In this document: piece after piece, positions 44,298 through 51,723 of the stretch
How positions within the stretch are numbered: position 1 is the stretch's first letter
Layout: every line of letters starts with the position of its first letter
NCBI GenBank assembly: GCA_910579135.1
Contig: CAJTTM010000003.1
Coordinates: 62,001 to 126,000, forward strand
Source: an uncultured Erysipelotrichales bacterium
Lineage (GTDB): Bacteria; Bacillota_I; Bacilli_A; Erysipelotrichales; Coprobacillaceae
Direction: 5' to 3'
DNA: 64,000 bases
Translations under genes and position numbers: made by a program
Notes under the pieces: model-generated
What the model was told of the DNA's origin: nothing
Seen by the model: the letters and a program-made list of their open reading frames with translations, nothing else
Databases searched by the model: none

Positions 44298-45386
44298 ATG
44301 AACAAAACCAAAAAAGTATATTTAGAAATTATGCGTATTATTGCAGTTTTCTTTGTTATTTTTAATCACACTTCAAATAATGGATTTTTTTTATTTTCTT
44401 TACACCCAACTAATAGTTTACAATTTTGGCTCTATCTTTTTATTTCTATATTTTGCAAGTTTTCTGTTCCCTTATTTTTCATGATTTCAGGCGCATTACT
44501 ATTAGATGATAAAAAAGATTCTTTAAAAGAATTATATAAAAAAAAGATATTTAATATTTTTATTATTCTCCTTACATTTTCGTTTGTTTATTATATTTTT
44601 GATATATATAATAATCAGTTATCTTTTTCATTTAACGTTTTCTTTTCTCGACTATATTCATATCGTTTAAAATATCATTTATGGTACTTATATGCGTATA
44701 TTGCATTTTTAATCACCATTCCTTTCTTAAGAAGTCTAGTAAAAAATTTAAAAAATAAATATTTTTATTATATGATTATTTTGAGTATAATACTAACAGG
44801 TATTCTTCCTTGTTTAGAATATCTTATTTTTCACGGTAACATCACACTTAATAATGATATAAGACCATCTTGGATTTTACAATCAATAATATTATATCCT
44901 TGCATAGGTTATTATCTTGAACACAGAATCACACTTGAAAACAACAAAAAGAATAACCTTTTAATATTATGTGCTGTAAATATGCTTGGCATTTTTATCA
45001 GTTGTTATATGACTTATCTTAAAGGACAAATTGATGGTTTTTTAACAGAATCGGATTCACAAACCTTTTTTGGTAATTTTATATTATTAAATGCTATTTT
45101 TATTTATATAATCACAAAATATATTTATACCAACCATAATATCCTTCACAAGTTTGATAACTTATTTCTTTCAGTAGGAAAGTGTAGTTTTGGTATTTAT
45201 TTAATTCATGTATTTGTTTTAGAGAATTTTTCTTTTATTTATCATATATTTTGTTTCTTAAAAAATCTAGGTATTAATTCTATGATTTCATGTTTTATAT
45301 ATTGTTTTATAATTATGTGCTGTTCATATATTAATACTCTGATTATATCAAAAATTCCCATAATTAAAAAAATTGTTGGTTTTTAA
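44298..45386 (+). CDS. Acyltransferase 3 family membrane protein
   Basis: A 362-residue membrane O-acyltransferase, the only rightward gene inside the polysaccharide locus. It has about ten hydrophobic segments and the family's opening: VYLEIMRIIAVFFVIFNHTSNNG with the conserved His, FSVPLFFMISGALLL (SG motif), YHLWYLYAYIAFLI, and CSFGIYLIHVFVLE near the C terminus. WYLY and GIYLIH are typical of exopolysaccharide acetyl- or succinyltransferases. GAGAGGTG (44282-44289) precedes the ATG. Its separate promoter means acylation may be controlled apart from chain assembly. Confidence 0.88.
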   Translation: MNKTKKVYLEIMRIIAVFFVIFNHTSNNGFFLFSLHPTNSLQFWLYLFISIFCKFSVPLFFMISGALLLDDKKDSLKELYKKKIFNIFIILLTFSFVYYIFDIYNNQLSFSFNVFFSRLYSYRLKYHLWYLYAYIAFLITIPFLRSLVKNLKNKYFYYMIILSIILTGILPCLEYLIFHGNITLNNDIRPSWILQSIILYPCIGYYLEHRITLENNKKNNLLILCAVNMLGIFISCYMTYLKGQIDGFLTESDSQTFFGNFILLNAIFIYIITKYIYTNHNILHKFDNLFLSVGKCSFGIYLIHVFVLENFSFIYHIFCFLKNLGINSMISCFIYCFIIMCCSYINTLIISKIPIIKKIVGF

Positions 45387-45461
45387 ATCATCTATATTTT
45401 ACTCCAGTTTATAGTTATTGATATTATTTTTATAAACTATAATAATTATTTTACAATAAAA

Positions 45462-45588
45462 GTGTAGGGAAAAACTTATCGATTTAAAGTAATTTAAATG
45501 AACAAATAATAGTATATAAATATCATTAAATTAACTATAACTACAATTAATTAAACACTTAAAATTCTTTAAAGAGATATCCCTACAC
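45462..45588. repeat. Inverted repeat with 109-bp spacer
   Basis: GTGTAGGGA (45462-45470) and TCCCTACAC (45580-45588) are exact 9-bp inverted copies around an extremely AT-rich stretch. It lies in the convergent gap after the acyltransferase and rfbB genes, where no gene is seen. It could be a long terminator-like hairpin or a decayed miniature element. Confidence 0.4.
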
Positions 45589-45618
45589 CTTTCTTGTTAA
45601 TTCTTTTTCCTTGCATCT

Positions 45619-46650
45619 CTATTTTGCCCTCCCTTTATCTACATACATCTTTTGAAAATAATTTTGATACTCTCCACTCAAAATATTCTGCCACCATTCT
45701 TTATTATTAAGATACCATTCAATTGTCTGTTTAATTCCTGTATCAAAATTATATTTAGGTTTCCATCCTAATTCATTCTCAAGTTTCTTAGAATCAATAG
45801 CATATCTTCTATCATGTCCTTTTCTATCTTCTACAAACGTAATTAAACTCTTTGGTTTATCTAATACCTTTAAAATTGTCTTTACCACTTCTAAATTCGT
45901 TCTTTCATTATGTCCACCAACATTATAAACCTCCCCAACTTTCCCCTTTCTAACAATTAAATCAATAGCTACACAATGATCATAAACATGAAGCCAATCT
46001 CTTACATTAGCTCCATCTCCATATACTGGTAATGATTCATTAGCTAAAGCTCTTGATATCATTAATGGAATTAATTTTTCTGGAAAGTGATATGGTCCAT
46101 AATTATTTGAACATCTACTTATAGTTACAGGCAATCCATATGTTCTATGATAAGCTAATACAAATAAGTCTGCACTTGCTTTTGCACTTGAATAGGGACT
46201 CGATGTATGAAGTGGTGTTTCTTCAGTAAAAAACAAATCAGGTCTATCTAGTGGTAAATCACCATAAACCTCATCAGTAGACACTTGATGATATCTTTTT
46301 ATTCCATATTGATTACATGCATCAAGTAAAGTTGTTGTTCCCATAACATTTGTTTTTACAAAAATTTCAGGATCTTCTATACTTCTATCCACATGTGATT
46401 CTGCCGCAAAATTCACAACAACATCAAACTTCTCTTTTTCAAATAAATCAAAAATAAATTCTCTATCTGCAATATCACCTTTTATAAATTTATAATTTGG
46501 TTTATTTTCTACAAGTTTACACGTTTCAAGATTCCCTGCATAAGTTAATTTATCTAAATTAACAATCATATCTTCAGGATATTTATTGACCATATAATGA
46601 ACAAAGTTTCCACCAATAAATCCTGCTCCTCCTGTTACTAATATCTTCAT
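45619..46650 (-). CDS. rfbB: dTDP-glucose 4,6-dehydratase
   Basis: A 343-residue short-chain dehydrogenase turning dTDP-glucose into dTDP-4-keto-6-deoxyglucose. Motifs are MKILVTGGAGFIGGNFVHYMV, NLDKLTYAGNLE, NFAAESHVDRSIEDPEIFVKTNVMGT, HQVSTDEVYGDL (with the Asp-Glu pair) and YSSAKASADLFVLAYHRTYGLP (YxxxK), then NNYGPYHFPEKLIPL. ATG 46650 is taken: GGAG lies 7 nt upstream and the family begins MKILVTGG. No rfbA, rfbC or rfbD is in the window, so the final sugar (rhamnose, an amino-deoxy sugar or other) cannot be deduced. It is separated from the other polysaccharide genes by the rightward acyltransferase. Confidence 0.94.
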   Translation of the reverse strand: MKILVTGGAGFIGGNFVHYMVNKYPEDMIVNLDKLTYAGNLETCKLVENKPNYKFIKGDIADREFIFDLFEKEKFDVVVNFAAESHVDRSIEDPEIFVKTNVMGTTTLLDACNQYGIKRYHQVSTDEVYGDLPLDRPDLFFTEETPLHTSSPYSSAKASADLFVLAYHRTYGLPVTISRCSNNYGPYHFPEKLIPLMISRALANESLPVYGDGANVRDWLHVYDHCVAIDLIVRKGKVGEVYNVGGHNERTNLEVVKTILKVLDKPKSLITFVEDRKGHDRRYAIDSKKLENELGWKPKYNFDTGIKQTIEWYLNNKEWWQNILSGEYQNYFQKMYVDKGRAK

Positions 46651-46690
46651 TATTTTTCTCCATACTTTACACCCACCAAAGAATTGAATA

Positions 46691-47283
46691 TCAATCTTTC
46701 TCAACCCACTTTATAACAACATCTTTTCCATGATGCGCTAATCCTATATATACTACTTTCCCTATTAATCCTTCATCATATTGTTTTTTCTTTATCTGCT
46801 CTATCGCTGCTTCTGCTAATCTTTCTAAATTATCTTCTTCTTTACTATACTTAAACTCTATCACAAATGATGGATATTTCGTCTTACTTTTTAAGGCAAT
46901 ATCACTTTTTCTCTTTCCGTTCTCTCGATTACTTCTTATTTCATAATCGTGTGATAAACATACACACATCCCTAACATCATCATATGATAGCTGTTCTCA
47001 TTCTTTAAATCATAATATGACAGTAACATTAAGATACTTCTATATCCCTCTATAAAGTATTCCTTCTTCTCCTCTATTAAGTATTTCAACATTAAACTTA
47101 ATCTTGAATCTTGTATTGACAAATAATATTCTGTCAATTGAATAAATTCTCTCTGTACCTCCTGATTAAGTATCCTTATCTTATACAAACTATCTAATGT
47201 ATTTACAACTTCTTGTATTGTGAGATACCCTGCATTCACTAATAATCCCCATAAACTTGATGTTAATGAATACTCATAAAATT
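46691..47283 (-). pseudogene. C-terminal remnant of an AAA-ATPase/PD-(D/E)XK nuclease family protein
   Basis: A 182-residue open frame begins with GTG 47239, but the same frame continues upstream as NKFYEYSLTSSLWGLLV, typical of the middle of AAA-ATPase-like/DUF1703 proteins (about 550 residues), so the ATPase part is missing. The remaining part has the nuclease core: KSDIALKSKTKYPSFVIEFKYS (D...E-x-K) followed by AAIEQIKKKQYDEGL and VVYIGLAHHGKDVVIKW. Upstream it runs into a 74-bp sequence repeated at 50837. The family is common in Firmicutes and Bacteroidetes genomes as mobile-looking multicopy genes of unknown role. It could be expressed as a fragment but is probably inactive. Confidence 0.75.
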
Positions 47284-47323
47284 TGTTTCTAGTTCTCCAT
47301 CTTGTATTAGTCTTTCATATTCT

Positions 47324-47397
47324 CGTTTTGAGAACTTCATAACATAATCAAATCAAGATTTTTTAGTGGTTTTGTTGCTTACTTGTTGCATTGTCAA
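47324..47397 (-). repeat. 74-bp direct repeat, copy A
   Basis: Identical to 50837-50910 over 74 bp and in the same orientation. On the minus strand it runs from TTGACAATGCAACAAG to ATGAAGTTCTCAAAACG. After this copy a short frame reads MKFSKREYERLIQDGELE before it meets the nuclease remnant; after copy B the frame stops at once. The repeat may be the conserved 5' region of an unidentified multicopy gene or the end of a mobile element. Confidence 0.85.
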
Positions 47398-47451
47398 AGC
47401 CACTCATAAAATTCTACTGCTATAAAAAACAGAAAGCTAAAAACATGATTA

Positions 47452-48696
47452 TTATATTTTTTCTTTTCCTAAAAATAAATCAATAGCATTTATATGATGA
47501 ACACCTTCTTGTTGATCACGGAATTTATCCAATGTAATTATATATCGTGGGTACCCATCTCTTATTTCTCTAAATGGTCGATATTCTCGCTCCTTAATGC
47601 GTTCAGTGGCTTTTATATCTTCACCTTGCAAAGTATATGCAACTTGGATATATGCATAATCTCCACTTTTGTTTCGTATAATAAAATCGCATTCTAATTT
47701 TCCTATCTTTCCAATACTTATTTGATAATCATGACTTGCTAAATATAAATAAACAATATTTTCAAGTGAAGGTCCAAAACTTAATCTGTTATCTATATTC
47801 ATAGCATAATATATAGCTAAATCAGACAAATAATATTTTTGATCTCTTTTAACAGCTTTTTTACTTTTAAGATCAAAACGATTACATTCATACACTATTT
47901 TTGCTTTTTTTAAATCCTCAATGTATCCCCTAACCGTTGTCGCTTTGGTCTTATATCCTTCTTTTTCTAAACATTTAAGTAGATTGTTTAATGAAAATGG
48001 TGCTGAATAATTATTTAAAAGAAACGTCTGTACTCTTTCATATACTGGAACATTAGAAATTCTCTTCCTTGTTTTTACATCCTTCTCAAAAATTTCAGAT
48101 ATAATTCCTCTCGTATATGTTTGTCTTGTGTGAACATCGTTAAACTCTAAAGCCTTTGGAAATCCTCCATTTAAAATATACTCTTCAAATTCCAAATACA
48201 TATCTTGATTTATGCCTTTTTCAAAAAATCGTTTCATATCTAGATACTCAGAAAAATCTAATGTAAAAGTTTCAAAGTTTAAATATCTACCTGTAAGTTT
48301 TGTCGAAATCTCATCACTTAATAAATAAGAATTTGATCCTGTAAGAAATATTGAATATCCTTCTTCTGCATATGCATGAATAACACTTTCAAAACCAAAA
48401 ACATTCTGAACTTCATCTATAAATAAATAATAGTTTTCTTCATCACCAAGCATAGATTCTATTTTTTCTTCAAGTTCTCCAGCTGTTTTTATATGCTTAT
48501 ATCCTCGTCTATCAAGAGGAATATAGATAACTTGCGTTTTAGGAATACCTTCGGAAAACATTTCATTCATAATAGCTTTCAAAATAAACGATTTCCCGCA
48601 CCTTCTAATACCTGTAATGACTTTTATAATATCCGAATAGTAAAAAGGACGAATTTTACTTAAATATTTTTCTCTTGGATATACATTTTTAAACAT
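47452..48696 (-). CDS. AAA+ ATPase with DUF4143 domain
   Basis: A 414-residue protein of the AAA_14/DUF4143 family. The Walker A is VITGIRRCGKSFILK (about residues 27-41), Walker B is YYLFIDEVQNV, and sensor-like TGSNSYLLS and GRYLNFETFTLDFSEYL follow. The C-terminal DUF4143 region (KAVKRDQKYYLSDLAIYYA...ENIVYLYLASHDYQISIG) contains a PD-(D/E)XK-like stretch (LECDFIIRNKSGDYAYIQVAY). Function is not established in the family; multicopy members often sit in variable regions. ATG 48696 follows GGAG by 8 nt. It is intact, unlike its neighbours in this island. Confidence 0.9.
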   Translation of the reverse strand: MFKNVYPREKYLSKIRPFYYSDIIKVITGIRRCGKSFILKAIMNEMFSEGIPKTQVIYIPLDRRGYKHIKTAGELEEKIESMLGDEENYYLFIDEVQNVFGFESVIHAYAEEGYSIFLTGSNSYLLSDEISTKLTGRYLNFETFTLDFSEYLDMKRFFEKGINQDMYLEFEEYILNGGFPKALEFNDVHTRQTYTRGIISEIFEKDVKTRKRISNVPVYERVQTFLLNNYSAPFSLNNLLKCLEKEGYKTKATTVRGYIEDLKKAKIVYECNRFDLKSKKAVKRDQKYYLSDLAIYYAMNIDNRLSFGPSLENIVYLYLASHDYQISIGKIGKLECDFIIRNKSGDYAYIQVAYTLQGEDIKATERIKEREYRPFREIRDGYPRYIITLDKFRDQQEGVHHINAIDLFLGKEKI

Positions 48697-48852
48697 ATTA
48701 TTTCTTCTCCTTTCTTTCAATAGAATATCATAAATTCGCTCTTCATGGTACTATTTTATGTATTTTTATATTTTTAATACCTTAAAAATAAATTTTTCTT
48801 TATTTTATCACCCTATTATAATATGATAACTTTATTATGCTTTTTTAGCATC

Positions 48853-49416
48853 TCAAAATATCATAATCTCTATTGATTCTAATTCACCCTTATAATAATA
48901 CTCTAATTCTATTTGTCCTTTATTATAATTTATCTCATAATATATCCCAATAATATAGCGACAGACATGTTCAGGAAGTGACTTTCCATCGAAACTCCAT
49001 ACATCATCAAAGCTATCTTTAGTTAAACACTTTAATCGTTCTTTATCATTGTTTTTATCCTTCTTTAATCGATTACTTTTTTTCATTTCAATGGCGATTA
49101 AGTTATCTTGTTCTATACATTTTCCTCTACTATGAACAATTAAATCACAATTTATTTTTATAATATCAAAATTTGGTCCTTGAACAGTTTTAACAAAAAT
49201 TTTAAGTTTCCCACCCCTATTACGATTATATTCAACATCTACATAATAGCTAGAATATATTGTTTGTTTCAACCTCTCATGTAAATGTAACATTAAAGCA
49301 CCACATAAAGTACGTTCAGAAACTTTTGTTTCAAACAAATCCTTATCTAGATTTATCAAATCAGAATTTGCATGTTTAAATATTATTTTCAAATCATCAT
49401 ATACACATTCCATCAT
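48853..49416 (-). CDS. Hypothetical protein with PD-(D/E)XK-like core
   Basis: A 187-residue protein I cannot name. It has an N-terminal helical part ending ERTLCGALMLHLHERL and a core CDLIVHSRGKCIEQDNLIAIEMKKSNR (about 98-124), the D...E-x-K arrangement of restriction-endonuclease-like folds, followed by a Lys-rich stretch and a beta-rich end. Proteins of this kind occur as single genes in defence islands. It lies next to a broken abiH gene, but whether the two belong together is unknown. GGAGG (49423-49427) precedes the ATG. Confidence 0.65.
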   Translation of the reverse strand: MMECVYDDLKIIFKHANSDLINLDKDLFETKVSERTLCGALMLHLHERLKQTIYSSYYVDVEYNRNRGGKLKIFVKTVQGPNFDIIKINCDLIVHSRGKCIEQDNLIAIEMKKSNRLKKDKNNDKERLKCLTKDSFDDVWSFDGKSLPEHVCRYIIGIYYEINYNKGQIELEYYYKGELESIEIMIF

Positions 49417-49562
49417 TTACCCTCCAAATATCTTAAGTTTATTTTTGCGACATAAATTCTTCAGAAAATAAATTCCTATTCATTTTCTGATAATTTCAAA
49501 CTTCATTTTTGTAGGTTTACTTAAATACTTTTCTACCAAAGTATCTTCACCAGTTAATCTAA

Positions 49563-50736
49563 TTATATATTTTCTATTGCCATCCCCTCTGATGCCTTAT
49601 CATGACAATAAACTTCTACAACAGTTTCATCACTTTTAATGAATTTAGCAAGTATATCTTTATCTGTGATGTCTAAAGAATGACCAAAAATATAAACACA
49701 TGATATTCCATCAGGATAATCTTTATCTAAATCAAAAATTCCGGAATATGTAGTTCCTTTCTTTTTATAAATCATTTCAATATCGTTCAAAACTTGTCTA
49801 TAATCATTTCCAGTTTTATTTCTTATTCTTTGAGCAAACTTTTTGAAAATTGCATAATTAACTTTATTAGTTTGATCTTTTTTATCAAGATATTCATCGA
49901 TTCCTAACACTATATTACCTTTATTATTTTTATCAGTTATCTTGCCATGAATATGTACATTGGAATTATAAGTTCTTCCATATGTATTTGTGTAATTAAA
50001 TGTTAAAACAAAATCTGGCTTTATTTGTTCAAAAAGTGGAAGTTTATTTACTTTTATCTTTTCAACAAATTCTGATAAATAAATATCAAGAGCAAAAATT
50101 ATGTTTTCTAAATCTTCATATAGATTTTTTCTCACATACTTCATACTTTTAATTTTATTCTAGCACCAATTTGTTGTCTTCTAATTTTATATCTTCCTTT
50201 TTCTTTTTCCATTCTTCTAACAAATCTATAATTTTTTCTTTCTTTTCATAATCAAGCAATTCGTCACTCATATCCTAAGCTAATTTATCTATACTATAAT
50301 CATATGATATCGTCAAATTTTCAACCTTAAAATCAAACCATCTTATAACTGAACTCATTTCTGATTCAAAATCGATCCAGTTTTCTCCTTTTAACAAATT
50401 TTCATTATAACACCATACGAAATAAATGAATCAAAAATTGTTTTCGATATTTTTATATACTTTACTGAGTGTCTCGTTTCCACATTGATATTTATCTTGC
50501 TTTGTATTTTTTTCTATTTGTTTATAATTTTTGTAATCTTCAATTTTTTGATTTATTTCAAAAAGAAGTTCTTCTTCCCTATTATAATCAATACTAGAAT
50601 CATATATATTGCAAACTTTGATACAAAATTCTATGAAATTACTATATTTTGTTGGAAGAGAGTGTTCTAAATCAAAGCTATTTCCTAAAATTAATATTGT
50701 TTTTCCTTTTCCATCCGTAATTTTTATTAATTTTAC
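49563..50736 (-). pseudogene. abiH: Broken abiH (abortive infection) gene
   Basis: Pieces of a phage abortive-infection AbiH-family gene (PF14253). The N terminus is in the minus-strand frame from about 50736: TILILGNSFDLEHSLPTKYSNFIEF matches the 'IGNGFDLxHGLPTxY' family start. The frame is interrupted by TGA at 50431-50433, TAG at 50275-50277 and TAA at 50155-50157, with NENLLKGENWIDFESEMS (the family's NWxDFE region) between the first two. A shifted frame (ATG 50144 to 49563) carries the C terminus with DFVLTFNYTNTYG and VHIHGKITDKNNKGNIVLGIDE, the FNYT and HIHG motifs, and YIFGHSLDITD. Three nonsense codons and one frameshift make it clearly inactive. Confidence 0.85.
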
Positions 50737-50762
50737 TCTTCTATTATATCTTTATTTCTCTA

Positions 50763-50815
50763 AGAAAAAAAGAAGCATCTAAACTTCTCACAAAGTCTAA
50801 ATACTTCTCAAATAC
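50763..50815 (-). terminator. Long-stem terminator after the DUF1016 remnant
   Basis: On the minus strand GAAGTATTTAGACTT and AAGTTTAGATGCTTC form a 15-bp stem with three G-U pairs, followed by T7. A related but less perfect sequence lies at 51538-51590. Confidence 0.65.
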
Positions 50816-50836
50816 TCTCACAACAATTATTACTAA

Positions 50837-50910
50837 CGTTTTGAGAACTTCATAACATAATCAAATCAAGATTTTTTAGTGGTTTTGTTGCTTACTTGTT
50901 GCATTGTCAA
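50837..50910 (-). repeat. 74-bp direct repeat, copy B
   Basis: Identical to 47324-47397 and in the same orientation, 3.5 kb away. The copies enclose the DUF4143 ATPase, the small nuclease-like gene and the abiH remnant. No target-site duplication or terminal inverted repeat was found around either copy by eye. Confidence 0.85.
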
Positions 50911-51015
50911 TACAACACAAAGCATATTGCATATCAACATAATAATGAGTATTACCAAATGTTAGTTTCCTACAAACATAAATTCTTTTCCAAGTTTTAA
51001 AAGAAATTTTTCAAT

Positions 51016-51485
51016 TTATCTAACAAGACCTTTCTTTTTATTAACATCACCATTTAACAATAACAATCTATTAAATAACGAAGTGCTAATTTGTCTTTTT
51101 AACTCTCTTACTGACCAATTTGCATTAATTGCTTTATCATCATCAGAAATATACAATAGTTCACAATAATGCGACCAACTCAATTTGCTAGACAGTGTCT
51201 GACATTTTGGATATTTCAAATAAAGCAATCTCATATTTTGTAGATTTGCTCTTGAAAATCCTTTTCTAAATTTATTGGTAAGAGTTTTTGAAAGAATAAG
51301 TAATTATTTTTTCCATACTCTTCACGTCCTGATTTTAATTCATTTTCAACAATGATACGACCAATATTCCAATATGCAGAAATTAACTCTGTATTAACTT
51401 TTTTAATAACATTATTTCTAGCATTCATAATGATACAAGCAATTTCATTTACTAATACTTCATTATCCATAAGATTGTTGTCCAC
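51016..51485 (-). pseudogene. Broken DUF1016/YhcG-type PDDEXK nuclease gene
   Basis: The N-terminal part starts at GTG 51485 (GAGAGGAG 9 nt upstream) with IIMNARNNVIKKVNTELISAYWNIGRIIVENE, the DUF1016 N-terminal domain, and reaches YGKNN. A one-base shift after the A6 tract of that region moves the true frame to LTNKFRKGFSRANLQNMRLLYLKYPKCQTLSSKLSWSHY, then NANWSVRELKRQI. About eight residues usually found before NANWSV are missing, and the C-terminal nuclease domain is absent (stop at 51016). Intact YhcG-type proteins are about 330-350 residues and are linked to defence and restriction islands. This copy is inactive. Confidence 0.85.
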
Positions 51486-51593
51486 AGTTTATAACTCCTC
51501 TCTTTGAAATTATTTATACCATTAATTTATAAAAAAATATTCAAACTTCTTACAGAGTCTAGATGTTTCTCTAATTTTCTCATTATTGACTAT

Positions 51594-51632
51594 AAAACAA
51601 AAACTTGAGATTTTGTGTTGACATCTCAAGTT
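51594..51632 (-). terminator. Terminator of the esterase operon
   Basis: AACTTGAGAT (51602-51611) pairs perfectly with ATCTCAAGTT (51623-51632), 11-nt loop, followed on the minus strand by TTTGTTTTAT. It lies about 90 nt after the esterase stop. Confidence 0.8.
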
Positions 51633-51723
51633 ATTTCTTTAATTTTTTGTTATGAGTTATTATTCTTTGTTTCTGAAGCAGTTAATTGACTATATCATAT
51701 TAAATACTATAAGAATCGTTTCA

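Noticed and set aside
50485..50670. Rightward open frame rich in Phe and Ile
   Set aside because: It is antisense to the AbiH N-terminal remnant and has no ribosome binding site.
47324..50910. Composite transposon bounded by the 74-bp repeats
   Set aside because: No transposase, terminal inverted repeats or target duplication were found, so only a direct repeat is claimed.
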